From: JBBBNV01 sp037137075
GTDB taxonomy: Bacteria; Bacillota; Bacilli; Paenibacillales; NBRC-103111
Reading direction: 5' to 3'
DNA length: 64,000 bases
Assembly (NCBI RefSeq): GCF_037137075.1
Contig: NZ_JBBBNV010000017.1
Span: 1-64,000, forward strand
Shown: piece after piece, positions 50,381 to 59,587 of the stretch
How the letters are laid out: each line of letters starts with the position of its first letter
Numbering within the stretch: the stretch's first letter is position 1
Position numbers and translations under genes: made by a program
The notes under the pieces: model-generated
Database searches by the model: none
Seen by the model: only the letters and a program-made list of their open reading frames with translations
Told to the model about the DNA's origin: nothing

Positions 50381-50538
50381 GACGGATTCTCCTTTTGGAA
50401 TGAGGATGCTTTACTATCCAGTATGCGCCAGCGGCCGGCAGGCTATGCCTGATGAAGCGCGAGGAAATTCGCCTTGAAACTACAAAAACTTTTTATTTCG
50501 ATTTACATCATTCGAGCACTCTCTTAACACCACTCGCA

Positions 50539-50544
50539 TATAAT
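50539..50544 (+). promoter_or_regulatory. -10 element of the cysteine-rich gene
   Basis: A consensus TATAAT lies about 50 bases before the start codon. No good -35 is seen at the expected distance, so another factor or an alternative sigma factor may help. Confidence 0.4.
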
Positions 50545-50594
50545 GGGTAAAATGCTCTCGTGCAGCTGTGCGGGTGGACAAAGGAGTGAAGTGA

Positions 50595-50870
50595 ATGCCG
50601 TTTGTACGACATATTAATCTTGCTAACTCGGACGGGCAAATATACTGCTGCCTGCGTAATCGTGTCGTCAAGCTGGATGACGCCCAAATGACAACGTTTT
50701 GCCATGGCTGCAAAATGTTTGACGGGACAGCGCAGGGAAAAGGGGTTGTCTGCTGCTGGAATGACGCCCGGTCGGTGAAGGACCCTCATGTGGCCGTCGA
50801 CCCTCTGCTCGAATTCAAGCAAAACCAGTTGAAACAAATCGTGCGCGGCACTCTTCTGCTTTCGGTATAA
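50595..50870 (+). CDS. cysteine-rich hypothetical protein
   Basis: A 91-residue soluble protein with three cysteine groups: YCC (18-19), FCHGC (CxxC, 36-39) and VVCCW (53-54). A zinc or iron-sulfur site is plausible. No family name is recognised. GGAGTGAAGTGA precedes the ATG. The terminator begins inside the last codons of the gene, so the transcript is compact and monocistronic. Confidence 0.65.
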   Translation: MPFVRHINLANSDGQIYCCLRNRVVKLDDAQMTTFCHGCKMFDGTAQGKGVVCCWNDARSVKDPHVAVDPLLEFKQNQLKQIVRGTLLLSV

Positions 50871-50890
50871 GCGGAAGGGTCTTTTTTTTG
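50850..50890 (+). terminator. terminator overlapping the gene end
   Basis: ACTCTTCTGCTT pairs with AAGCGGAAGGGT (two wobbles) across seven bases and is followed by eight T. The left arm lies in coding sequence and the right arm begins just before the stop codon. Bases 50891-51241 then show no gene or repeat that I can support. Confidence 0.88.
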
Positions 50891-51241
50891 ATCGTTTCGA
50901 CAAAATAAGAACTGTTTCACTCCCTTAATTAGACAGTGTTTTCAAACCATTCAAGCTATACTGGGTGCGGGAATGCCTGTCTTGAATCAGTTGGTATGCA
51001 GCTTCGAGAGGCGGGGGCTTTTCAGATAACGGAAAGCGTCGCGACGGGCCTTCGGGTAAGGATTACGAAGCCGCCGTTATGCTGTTCAACGTTTCTTGCC
51101 GCTTTGGCGGCGTACTCCGAATTTCTGATTTAGCTTAGAAGCGGGGCCTGTTTCTGAAAAGGAAGGCGGACCGTTTATCTGGCCTGTTCAGGCTTAGGTT
51201 GAAGGACGAAGGTCGAAGGGAAAAAAAGGGGGACGCGAGAC

Positions 51242-51946
51242 ATGATCCAATCGATTTTGGAATTCATGCGGCAGGGTTTGTCGCAAAAGCAAATCGCCGA
51301 AGCGCTCGGTATTTCTCTGGGCAAAGTGAAGTATCAGCTTGCCAAGCACCGCAAAGCGGAAGAGGATGACGGGGAAGGTGTGGGGCTTTCGGTGCAGCCA
51401 ATCGAGGAACAGGAAGAACGGGAACGAGGGGGGACGGCACCGGATCAGGAATCGGGGCGGATCTTGCTGGAATCGATGGCGGAGCAGCCGGACGATGAGC
51501 TCTGGCTGGTTCCCGCAGAGGAGAACCGGCAAATGAAGGAAGGAATCGGGCTGTACGAGTCATACAGAAAGGATAGGCTTGTGCTTATGCCCCGGGACGC
51601 CCAATCTCTCTATGCGTACTGGGAGGTCACCGACCGGCGCAAGCAGCTGGTGGAGGAGCATTTCCGCTGCAGCTGGGACGAGCTGCCTAAGTGGCTGCGT
51701 CTTTATGAGGTGCAGGATGTTCGCTTTAACGGAGATAATGCCTCCCCTATTCGGGAGTATTGGATTGATCCGGAAGCGACCAACAGCTTTATTGAAGCGG
51801 TGGACGCGCAGCGAGGCTATTGTGTTGATTATGGATTCCGGCTGTTCGACGGCCGGTTCTTTACGGTACTGCGTTCCAATGAAGTTGAGACGCCGCCTGC
51901 AGTAGCTCAGGAATATTTGCCGGAGCGGGAAGCGGCATGCGGCTAG
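51242..51946 (+). CDS. DUF4912 protein with N-terminal helix-turn-helix
   Basis: A 234-residue protein. An N-terminal helix-turn-helix (SQKQIAEALGISLGKVKYQL, 14-33) is followed by an acidic linker and a DUF4912 domain (about 105-220; DRLVLMPRDAQSLYAYWEV, then an immunoglobulin-like pattern). DUF4912 is found beside carbohydrate-active enzymes. GGGGGACGCGAG precedes the ATG. It is the first gene of a trio with a GH57-like and a GT4 protein. Confidence 0.8.
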   Translation: MIQSILEFMRQGLSQKQIAEALGISLGKVKYQLAKHRKAEEDDGEGVGLSVQPIEEQEERERGGTAPDQESGRILLESMAEQPDDELWLVPAEENRQMKEGIGLYESYRKDRLVLMPRDAQSLYAYWEVTDRRKQLVEEHFRCSWDELPKWLRLYEVQDVRFNGDNASPIREYWIDPEATNSFIEAVDAQRGYCVDYGFRLFDGRFFTVLRSNEVETPPAVAQEYLPEREAACG

Positions 51947-51959
51947 GAGGAGATCATCA

Positions 51960-53165
51960 ATGGAGCAGGGGGCACTGGCCTTTGTGCTGGTGGCAGGTCT
52001 TCCTGCTGTCACAGGAACGGCTAACCTGGAAAATGAAGCTGAGCGACAGTTGTTTGAGACGATAACCGCCTCCTACATGCCCTTGCTGGAGGTGATGGAG
52101 GACTTGGCTTCGGAGAGAATCCCGCTGCCGGTCGGAATAGCACTTCAGCCAAGGCTGCTGCAGGAGCTGAATCGGCCTTGCTTCGCGGAGAAATATGAAA
52201 CGTACCTGGAGAATTGTATCGCCGAGGCGGGCACGGCTATCGAGCAGTGTTCTCCGGGTCTGGAGCAGGAGCAGCAGCTGCGTAGATTGGATCAGCTGCT
52301 GCATTGCCTTAACCGGTTCGGCTCTGATTACGGCGGACGGTTAATCCAGGGAATTACCCGCTTGGCCGGACGAGGCCGTATTGAGCTGCTGACCGCAGCG
52401 GAGTCCTCGCCGGAAGGAATGGGCTTGCTTGCCGATGACGTGGAGCAGGGGCTTAGGATGCACACCAGTCTGACCGGAGAAGCGCCAAGGGGCATATGGC
52501 TCCCGGAGTCTGGAACGGGACGAGGGCCGCTCGCGGGGGCAGGCCAGCTGCAGCGGCTGCGAGGGCTGGGTCTGGAATATGCCGTCACCGGCTCGCTTGG
52601 CGGTGAAGAAAACCGTTATCCGCTTCTACGGCATTCGGCGGGACAGGGCGCAAGCCTGGCAGGAGCACAGGATTTCCCGCTCGGAGCCACGACAAAGGGG
52701 ATTAAGGTTCACCGGAGTGATGCGGCAGCCTCGAGACTGCCCGTCCATTTGCCAGGCAAGACATCATCCGCCTCCGCTCTGCCAAGGGCTGAAGCCGAGG
52801 CATGGCTGGACAGGCGTTCTCTGCCGCTTGAGACGGATTTGGATGAACGAAGCCATCACAGGAGACGATATGCTTCTTTTCCGGCTGCTTCGCCTTGGGA
52901 GGAGTCCGCTTGGGCCAGGAATCGTGCATTTTACTTGGCTGAGGGCTACATTCGTGAGCGCCAGGCGCAGCTGGGACGCTTCCGAGGCATGCTGCGTCCG
53001 CCGTTCTTGCTAGCTGCATTCGAGGCATCCGTGCTCGGGGGCTGCTGGCTTGAAGGACCGGTCTGGTTCGGGGCGGTGCTGCGGTATGCGGCGGAGCTGC
53101 TGCGGGACAGCGGGCGAGCGGCTTGCCAGGGAATGCAAGAGGCTGCGGCAGGGAGCGTGAATTAG
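51960..53165 (+). CDS. degenerate GH57 branching-enzyme-like protein
   Basis: A 401-residue protein, shorter than the usual 520 or so of GH57 1,4-alpha-glucan branching enzymes. The family outline persists: FETITASYMPLLEVMEDL, then GIWLPESG where the nucleophile motif is usually PECGY, and a C-terminal WLEGPVWF. However, the N-terminal HAHLPFVRH-type motif reads VAGLPAVTG (both His lost), and the acid-bearing PYD-x-ELFGHWW block reads AFEASVLGGCW. The middle 150 residues are low in similarity and rich in Ser, Arg and Ala. It is probably a pseudoenzyme. AGGAGG lies eight bases before the ATG. Confidence 0.7.
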   Translation: MEQGALAFVLVAGLPAVTGTANLENEAERQLFETITASYMPLLEVMEDLASERIPLPVGIALQPRLLQELNRPCFAEKYETYLENCIAEAGTAIEQCSPGLEQEQQLRRLDQLLHCLNRFGSDYGGRLIQGITRLAGRGRIELLTAAESSPEGMGLLADDVEQGLRMHTSLTGEAPRGIWLPESGTGRGPLAGAGQLQRLRGLGLEYAVTGSLGGEENRYPLLRHSAGQGASLAGAQDFPLGATTKGIKVHRSDAAASRLPVHLPGKTSSASALPRAEAEAWLDRRSLPLETDLDERSHHRRRYASFPAASPWEESAWARNRAFYLAEGYIRERQAQLGRFRGMLRPPFLLAAFEASVLGGCWLEGPVWFGAVLRYAAELLRDSGRAACQGMQEAAAGSVN

Positions 53166-53220
53166 ACCCTATCATTTAGATATATACAAGCCATATGGCT
53201 GGGATAAAGGAGGAACAATA

Positions 53221-54519
53221 TTGCGCATGAAATCGTTATTGGGGAAGCCGGATGCTGGCATAGCCGCGGGAGGGGGGCTTGAATCGGGCCATCCCGGCGT
53301 AGTCCGGCGGGTGCTGATGCTGACTTGGGAATTCCCGCCAATGGTTGTGGGCGGCTTGTCCCGGCATGTGTTTGACTTGAGCCGCCATCTGGTGAAGCAG
53401 GGGGTGGAGGTCCATGTACTGACCAGCCAGGTTGAAGGTTATCCCGACTATGAAATCAATCAAGGGGTACGGGTTCATCGGGTAGCCACATATCAGGCCA
53501 AGGAGCTCAATTTTTTGGAGTGGGTATTTCAGCTGAATTTGGCGATGCTTGATTATTCGCATAAGCTGCTGCGTCAAACTTCATTAGATGTGCTGCATGC
53601 GCACGACTGGCTCGTTGTCTATGCCGCCAAAGCGATTAAGCACACCTATGGGCTGCCGCTGGTCGCTACCATTCACGCCACGGAGCATGGCCGCAATCAG
53701 GGGCTGCATTCCGAGCTCCAGCACCGGATCCATGGACTGGAATGGCAGCTGACCTATGAAGCGCGGCGGGTTATAACGTGCAGCCGCTTCATGCGGGATG
53801 AGGTGCGGTACTTGTTCAACCTGCCGGATGACAAGCTGGATATCATCGGAAACGGTGTTGACCCCCAGGCAGTCCGGGTTTTTGAGCATGAGGCCCAATG
53901 GCGCAGTCAGCTCGCGCTGCCGTCGGAGAAGCTGGTTGTGTTTGTCGGCAGGCTGGTCCGGGAAAAGGGCGTGCATGTGCTTTTGGACAGCGCCCTTGGT
54001 ATTCTGCAGCAATGCCCGGACGCCAAGTTTATTATTGCCGGCAACGGACCGGAGCGTCATGCGCTGGAGAAGCAGGCGGAGACTCTTGGCCTTGGACCGA
54101 AGGTGCTGTTTCTCGGCCAGGTGGATGAAGACGCGCGTAACCGTCTGCTGCGCTTAGCCTCGGTCGCGGTTTTCCCCAGCTTGTATGAGCCGTTCGGTAT
54201 AGCGCCTCTTGAGGCCATGGCGGCGGGAAGCCCGGTAGTCGTGTCAGGGGTCGGCGGCCTGCAGGAGACAATTGAATATGGCGTCGACGGCTGGACTGTG
54301 CTGCCGGGCGATGTGCCTTCGCTGGTGAGCCATGTCATTAAAGTGCTGAGTGATGATTTGGAAGCCCGCACGATGGCGATTCGCGCGTTCGAGAAGGTGT
54401 TCAGTGAATATAGCTGGGAGCATATCGCTGTACAAACCGTCGATTGCTACGCTCAGCTTTGGCATCACGATGACCGGGAGGCAGTCCGAATCCGCCAGGA
54501 AGTGGCTGCCGCGCTATAA
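53221..54519 (+). CDS. family 4 glycosyltransferase (glycogen synthase-like)
   Basis: A 432-residue GT-B enzyme. After a short leader the N-terminal domain opens VLMLTWEFPPMVVGGLSRHV, the motif of GT4/GT5 starch- or glycogen-type transferases; later come HAHDW, GNGVDP, FVGRLVREKGVHVLL and the nucleotide-sugar EX7E region PSLYEPFGIAPLEAMAAG. It starts at TTG seven bases after AAAGGAGG (ATG two codons later is the alternative). With DUF4912 and the GH57-like gene it forms a probable alpha-glucan unit. Confidence 0.9.
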   Translation: MRMKSLLGKPDAGIAAGGGLESGHPGVVRRVLMLTWEFPPMVVGGLSRHVFDLSRHLVKQGVEVHVLTSQVEGYPDYEINQGVRVHRVATYQAKELNFLEWVFQLNLAMLDYSHKLLRQTSLDVLHAHDWLVVYAAKAIKHTYGLPLVATIHATEHGRNQGLHSELQHRIHGLEWQLTYEARRVITCSRFMRDEVRYLFNLPDDKLDIIGNGVDPQAVRVFEHEAQWRSQLALPSEKLVVFVGRLVREKGVHVLLDSALGILQQCPDAKFIIAGNGPERHALEKQAETLGLGPKVLFLGQVDEDARNRLLRLASVAVFPSLYEPFGIAPLEAMAAGSPVVVSGVGGLQETIEYGVDGWTVLPGDVPSLVSHVIKVLSDDLEARTMAIRAFEKVFSEYSWEHIAVQTVDCYAQLWHHDDREAVRIRQEVAAAL

Positions 54520-54619
54520 GCATGGTTTGTGGCTTGCGGCCTGATTCTATTTTGGGTATGGAGTTGTGTGGATTTTATTGTAAAAATGGCTGAATAGCGC
54601 ACGAGCGTCTTCATTCTAG

Positions 54620-54668
54620 CGTCTTCGTTCCCTGCCGGGATGTACCCGCCGGGGGGAAGGCGTTTTTT
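54620..54668 (+). terminator. terminator after the GT4 gene
   Basis: CGTCTTC pairs with GAAGGCG (wobble) around an inner GC-rich hairpin, then seven T. The remaining bases to 54873 form the leader of the next gene, with a TAAAAT -10-like element near 54717. Confidence 0.75.
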
Positions 54669-54873
54669 TGTGCGGCGCCGGCCCGAAAGAACTTGTCGAA
54701 CGGCATGTCAGATTATGCTAAAATAAAGAAGTGCATAAGCCGAGGTTGCCTTCGGAAAAGCTTTATACATGATGCGTCCGGCAGGGTGTTTAGGGGCTGT
54801 GAATTTTACAAGCCGAGGGTAAACCAGTATGATGTAAGTAGCAAATGAATCCTATGAAACTACAGGTGAACCG

Positions 54874-56352
54874 ATGAACGAAAACATTGAGATGATTACG
54901 AAAGCGTTTGAAGAGAAGCGTTATTTGCAAGCACAGCTTGCCGCAGAGAAGGCGGTGGCCGAGGAGCCGCTGAATGTTATGGCATGGGTATACCTTGGCG
55001 AAGCTTTGCTGCACCAGGAATACGGAACGGCGGCGCGGAAGGCATTCCAGCGGGCGCTGCTGCTCGATCCGGAAGCGTCCTGGAAGCAGACTGTTTTCAA
55101 AAAGCTGGAGGATACTCCGGGCGGCCCGGAGATGAAGGAGATTGACCCGCTGCTTGCTGTCGAACCGGTCAGAATAGCGGCCGTGGTTATTGCCAAAAAC
55201 GATGAGCACCGTATTAAACGTTGTCTGGAAAGCCTGGTTCCGGCTGTGGATGAAATTGTGCTTGTGAATTACGGCTCTACGGACAAGACGGTGGAAATGG
55301 CTTCTTCCGTGCCTAAAGTCCGGATTGTTCAGACCGAGTGGGACAACAATTTTGCTGCTGTCCGTAATGCCGGCCTGGAAGGGCTTGAAGCCGATTGGGC
55401 GCTGTTTGTAGACCCGGATGAGGTTCTTTATGCCGAGGATGTCGAAGCGGTTAGACAGGCGGCTGGCTTGTTTGAGCGGTTTGCCGGTGTCAAGGTGCTG
55501 GAGATTCTGCATGTGACGACAGCCGAATCCGGGCTGCAGCGCGTAGATATGAAGGAACGCTTATTCCCGGTAAACAAGGGCTTGAGCTTCCATGGCCGAA
55601 TCTATGAGCGTGTGGGCAGGATAAATGAGGAAGGGAAGTGGACGCATAACTTCCCTCATCCGATTGTAAACATTCGCCTGGAAAAAGAGCGTCTGGAAGA
55701 AAGCGAATTGAAGAAAAAAGACCGTGTAATCGGCAATCTGACCATGCTGCGGTCGATGATTGAAGAAGAACCGGACGAGCCGAGCTGGCCGCTGTTTTAT
55801 GCGCGGGAGCATTTGCTTGCAGGCGGACAAATCGATGAGGCGCTTCGTTATTTGGAGCTGGCCGAGAACCGTTCTGACAATGCGCCTGAGTTCGACAAAA
55901 TCCTTGATGTTTATGTGCTTCAAGCCAAATTGAACATGCAGCTCGGCAGCACTCAGGCTGCTGAACTTGCTTGCCGAAAAGCATTAGAGCAGGCACCGGA
56001 TTATCCAGACGCCCATTTCTTGCTGGCTCATATCCGCATGGACCAAGCCGTAAGATTGGTTGCCAATGCAGAAGAGCATTTCCGCAGAGCCAAGGCCGGC
56101 TTTACTACGTACCGGGGCACGGTTCCGGCGGATGATCGTATCCGCTCGCTGCTTGCAGATCTGGGGATTGCCGACTTGCTGCTCCGTTCGGGGCAACTCG
56201 CGGAAGCGGCCAACATTTATCGTGCCTATGCGGCCAATTATCCGAACATGGAGCGGATTACCAAGATGCTGGCTCATATTGAGGAGCAGCAGGCCGCGTT
56301 GAACAAGCTCAGTGCGGAGTCCAAGCCGGCAAACGGCGGGGAACAGGCTTAG
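54874..56352 (+). CDS. family 2 glycosyltransferase fused to TPR repeats
   Basis: A 492-residue protein. Residues 1-90 contain TPR-like helices; a GT2 domain follows (about 100-300; VVIAKNDEHRIKRCLESL, NYGSTDKT, and ALFVDPDEVL in the place of the DxD metal site), then TPR helices to the end (about 310-480). The plan resembles SunS-type and flagellin/surface-protein transferases, so a peptide or protein acceptor is possible. It has no membrane segment. A weak AGGTGAACCG site precedes the ATG. Confidence 0.82.
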   Translation: MNENIEMITKAFEEKRYLQAQLAAEKAVAEEPLNVMAWVYLGEALLHQEYGTAARKAFQRALLLDPEASWKQTVFKKLEDTPGGPEMKEIDPLLAVEPVRIAAVVIAKNDEHRIKRCLESLVPAVDEIVLVNYGSTDKTVEMASSVPKVRIVQTEWDNNFAAVRNAGLEGLEADWALFVDPDEVLYAEDVEAVRQAAGLFERFAGVKVLEILHVTTAESGLQRVDMKERLFPVNKGLSFHGRIYERVGRINEEGKWTHNFPHPIVNIRLEKERLEESELKKKDRVIGNLTMLRSMIEEEPDEPSWPLFYAREHLLAGGQIDEALRYLELAENRSDNAPEFDKILDVYVLQAKLNMQLGSTQAAELACRKALEQAPDYPDAHFLLAHIRMDQAVRLVANAEEHFRRAKAGFTTYRGTVPADDRIRSLLADLGIADLLLRSGQLAEAANIYRAYAANYPNMERITKMLAHIEEQQAALNKLSAESKPANGGEQA

Positions 56353-56408
56353 CCTGCTTCTGAAAATCATTCCTGATCGTTTCATGTTCGTGGAGAGGAC
56401 GTGTTGAC

Positions 56409-56795
56409 ATGATACACAAGCTGGAGCATATTGGAATACGCGTTAGCGATATGGATGCTTCGATCCGTTTTTATACAGAGGTGCTGGGGCTTCAGCTGGC
56501 GTGCCGGAAGCCGCTGGCTGACGGAGTCGAGTTAGCCTTCCTTTGTTTTCCGGGCTCGGAGAATATCGAATTGGAGCTGATTGGCCGGGGGACGGAGGGG
56601 CTGTCGAGCGACGGCATTGTACATCATGTCGCCTTCACCGTGTCCGATATCGAAGCGGAGGTGGCCCGGCTGCGAGAGCTTGGGGTAAAGCTGATTAGCG
56701 AAGAGCCCAAAGTCATTCTGGACGGCGTCAAAATCTTTTTCTTCTACGGTCCTGACGGTGAACAGCTGGAGCTGTTCCAGCCGAAGGCCGAGTAA
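56409..56795 (+). CDS. VOC-family (glyoxalase I-like) protein
   Basis: A 128-residue two-module metalloenzyme of the vicinal oxygen chelate superfamily. Metal ligands fit His7 (EHIGI), Glu near 57 (IELELI), His near 73 (VHHVAF) and Glu near 122 (EQLELF), as in lactoylglutathione lyase. Glyoxalase activity on a thiol other than glutathione (bacillithiol) is possible in this group. GGAGAGGACGTGTTGAC precedes the ATG. Confidence 0.82.
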   Translation: MIHKLEHIGIRVSDMDASIRFYTEVLGLQLACRKPLADGVELAFLCFPGSENIELELIGRGTEGLSSDGIVHHVAFTVSDIEAEVARLRELGVKLISEEPKVILDGVKIFFFYGPDGEQLELFQPKAE

Positions 56796-56869
56796 TCCTT
56801 TCTATAAATAATAGGGGCTTCTGTCCATACCTGTCAGACTGGGTGTGAGTAGCCCGAATATAAAGCAAA

Positions 56870-56917
56870 AAGGACCTCTGATCCGCTTCTGTCGGGAGAT
56901 GAGGTCCTTGTATTTTT
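56870..56917 (+). terminator. terminator after the VOC gene
   Basis: AAGGACCTC pairs perfectly with GAGGTCCTT across 22 bases; GTATTTTTT follows. Confidence 0.85.
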
Positions 56918-57068
56918 TGGTTTAGCGATGAGTATTGCCAGACGGCAAGCGGGGTTTTGCAAGCTAGATTTCATTTTATACAGATTTGATTTTACAAGGG
57001 CATAAGAAATTATTTTTAAATTGACTTTGGTCCGCGTTTTGCCGGCATATCCCTGTTTATTTCAAAGT

Positions 57069-57899
57069 TTACTTCAAAGAAGAGGCGGCAGCGTTGGTTT
57101 TTCTGCTCCATTCGAGGTATTTGTCCTGAAGGGCGAAGCTGTTTTCCAAGGCTACATCATAGCTGGTCGCCAAGTAGTTGGAGAACCAATCATCGTCGAT
57201 GGCTTTGTTATAGTCGGCATAGTTGCTTAAGAAATCGCTTAACGATTCCAGCCCTCTAAGGCTGACATTCAACTTATCCATTTCTGCCAGAAGAGGCTCC
57301 TCGTGTCCGAGCTTCTTGCTGGCTTCTTGCGCTTTAAACATTTGATCCAGCATATTGTCGTGCTGCTTGCGGAGCTGGTTCAAGTACGTATTTTTCAATT
57401 TAAAAAGGTATGCATTGTTTTTATAGGTGACGGTTTGCTCGTAGGTCATGTCGATCATCACCTTCATGTCCTTTAAACGCCCTGCAAAAATATACAGGTT
57501 CTCGTATGCATTGGTTACCTGCTGAATCAGCTCCCGATTGGGGTCTGCTGCCGTCCCGCTGCCGTTATTCCCCCCAGAGGAGGCTGGAGCAGGTGCGGGC
57601 GAAGGGGTAGCGGCCAAGATGACGGCTGTGGACGTCTCCTTGTTCCAGTCGACAGTTGCGCCTAACGATTCGCTTACGAAACGGAGCGGGACCATCGTGG
57701 AGCCGTTCATGTTGATGGCGGGAACTTCGTTTTGAACGGCTTGTCCGTTCACTTCAAGCCCCACGACGGGAAAGCCCATATATTCCGCCTGCCGTTCGGC
57801 GGCGTAGACCGTTCCGCCGATACTGGATATAACCAGCAGAGCCGCTGCCCATTTCAGTACGCGTTTGTGTTTCGGTTTGTATGATTGGAGCTTGTTCAT
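57069..57899 (-). CDS. secreted copper-amine-oxidase-N domain protein
   Basis: A 276-residue secreted protein. Signal peptide 1-33 (ending VYAAE). Residues 36-95 are the copper-amine-oxidase N-like module (VVGLEVNGQAVQNEVPAI, MVPLRFVSESLGATVDWN). A Pro/Ala/Gly linker leads to a helical, probably coiled-coil C-terminal domain (about 120-276) of unknown role. GAGGAGGAC precedes the ATG. It shares the wall module with the protein encoded at 43125. Confidence 0.82.
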   Translation of the reverse strand: MNKLQSYKPKHKRVLKWAAALLVISSIGGTVYAAERQAEYMGFPVVGLEVNGQAVQNEVPAINMNGSTMVPLRFVSESLGATVDWNKETSTAVILAATPSPAPAPASSGGNNGSGTAADPNRELIQQVTNAYENLYIFAGRLKDMKVMIDMTYEQTVTYKNNAYLFKLKNTYLNQLRKQHDNMLDQMFKAQEASKKLGHEEPLLAEMDKLNVSLRGLESLSDFLSNYADYNKAIDDDWFSNYLATSYDVALENSFALQDKYLEWSRKTNAAASSLK

Positions 57900-57951
57900 T
57901 TGTTTCGTCCTCCTCCAAAATAGTCAAAACTGTTCGGATTCACCGCATCAG

Positions 57952-59523
57952 TCAAATGGGGCCGCTATACAGCTCCCATGCTTTTCCAAGGGATCTAATC
58001 CCGTGCTGGATGCTTTCGATGCTCAGCCCGCCGAAGCCTAGCAGCAGACGCGGCTGGATGGTCGGAAGGGGAGACTTTGCTCCGGAAAGGGTATAAGCGG
58101 ATGTCGGGTAAACACGCACACCCGCCGCCAGGGCCTTGGCGATGAGGCTTCGCTCTGTATGTACAGCATCCTCCCCCTGAGGGAAAGCGAATTCCAGCAC
58201 GATGTGAAGGCCGGAGCGGTCTCCGATGACCTGCACCTGTGGCCCCAGCTCTGCTTTTACAGCCTGGATTAGGGCGGCATGCTTGAGGCGGTAATGCTGC
58301 CTCATCTTGCGGATATGGCGTTCAAAATGGCCTTCGGCTATAAACTGCTCGACCATGCTTTGATGCAGCGGGGAGGCAAACTGGTCGAACGTGTGGAGAC
58401 AGCCGTCCATTTTGCGGGCCAGCGGCAAGGGCAGAATGAGGTAGCTGAGGCGCACCGCGGGGGCGATAGCCTTGGAAAAGGTGCCGAGATAGGCCACTCT
58501 TCCCGAACGGTCCAGTCCCTGCAGGGCCGGTATTGGGCGGCCTTCGTAACGAAATTCGCCGTCATAGTCATTCTCGATAATCATGCCGTCGACATCCTCC
58601 GCCCATTTCAGCAGCTGCAGCCTTCTTGCAATCGGCATAATCATGCCGTAAGGGAATTGATGGGAAGGCGTTACGTAAACGACGCGTGCGCCGCTTTCAT
58701 AAAGGGCATCGATGCGGAGGCCGTCCTTGTCCAGCGGCACCGGCTGAAGCCGCCAGCCGTTCTGGCGCACAACCATGGCGACACCGTCGCTAACCGCGGC
58801 TTCCAGCGCGATTTGCGGGCCGTAGGGGTCCCGCAGCAGCTGGCAGAGCTGCTCCAGGGAGTTATGCGTTCCTGCGCCGACGATGACTTGACCCGGTGTG
58901 CAGTCCACGCCCCGGGCTTGATGTGCGTACTGGGCGATTTGCCTGCGAAGGCCCGGCTCGCCTTGAGGCTGGCCGTATAACAGCAAACCCCGGTTCTCCG
59001 GCCGGCAGCAGCGGGCCGCCAGCCGGCTCCACTGCGTGAAAGGGAAATAGGCCAAATCCACAGAGCCATAATGAAAATCGTATTCCGGTTTCGGCTGGAC
59101 ACTGCCGTCCGGGCTGTTATCGGCAGCTAATCCGGGGACAGCTGCGGCAGGCAAGCCGGTAAATCCGGCCTCCGCAGCATCCATATGATCTACAGCGTAT
59201 TTCGCCGTGCGTTCCTTTTGCTTTGCTGATGCGGCTTTGTTCTGCCGGGGAGATGCCGCCGGAACGTCAACGAGCTGATCGTGCGCCAGGCTTTGTGCGT
59301 ACAAGCCGCTTCGCGGGCGGCTCTTGGCATAGCCCTCGGCGATTAGCTGCTGGTAAGCCAGCTCGACCGGGGTACGGCTGAGTGCCAAATCTGCCGCCAG
59401 CTTGCGAACGGAAGGGAGACGTGTGCCGGCCGCAATGCGCCCCGCCGTAATTTCTCCGCGAAGATGGCGGTATATTTGCAGATACAAGGCTTCGCCCGAT
59501 TGATCGGTCAATAAAAGGGTCAT
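57952..59523 (-). CDS. MocR-family regulator (GntR helix-turn-helix plus aminotransferase domain)
   Basis: A 523-residue regulator. The N-terminal winged helix-turn-helix (ALYLQIYRHLRGEITAGRIA to LPSVRKLAADLALSRTPVEL, about 10-65) is followed by a linker and a fold-type I PLP domain with NDYDGEFRY and the PLP-binding Lys in LGTFSKAIAPAVRLSY. MocR proteins sense PLP or amino-acid adducts. Start at ATG 59523 or GTG 59529 after AGAGGA; the longer frame runs through a DnaA-box cluster. It diverges from an aminotransferase gene that may be its target. Confidence 0.88.
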   Translation of the reverse strand: MTLLLTDQSGEALYLQIYRHLRGEITAGRIAAGTRLPSVRKLAADLALSRTPVELAYQQLIAEGYAKSRPRSGLYAQSLAHDQLVDVPAASPRQNKAASAKQKERTAKYAVDHMDAAEAGFTGLPAAAVPGLAADNSPDGSVQPKPEYDFHYGSVDLAYFPFTQWSRLAARCCRPENRGLLLYGQPQGEPGLRRQIAQYAHQARGVDCTPGQVIVGAGTHNSLEQLCQLLRDPYGPQIALEAAVSDGVAMVVRQNGWRLQPVPLDKDGLRIDALYESGARVVYVTPSHQFPYGMIMPIARRLQLLKWAEDVDGMIIENDYDGEFRYEGRPIPALQGLDRSGRVAYLGTFSKAIAPAVRLSYLILPLPLARKMDGCLHTFDQFASPLHQSMVEQFIAEGHFERHIRKMRQHYRLKHAALIQAVKAELGPQVQVIGDRSGLHIVLEFAFPQGEDAVHTERSLIAKALAAGVRVYPTSAYTLSGAKSPLPTIQPRLLLGFGGLSIESIQHGIRSLGKAWELYSGPI

Positions 59524-59587
59524 TTCCACGCCAATTCCTCTTTTCAATCCCAGCCATTCATTAAGCTGTACACAGTTCATCCCCAAA

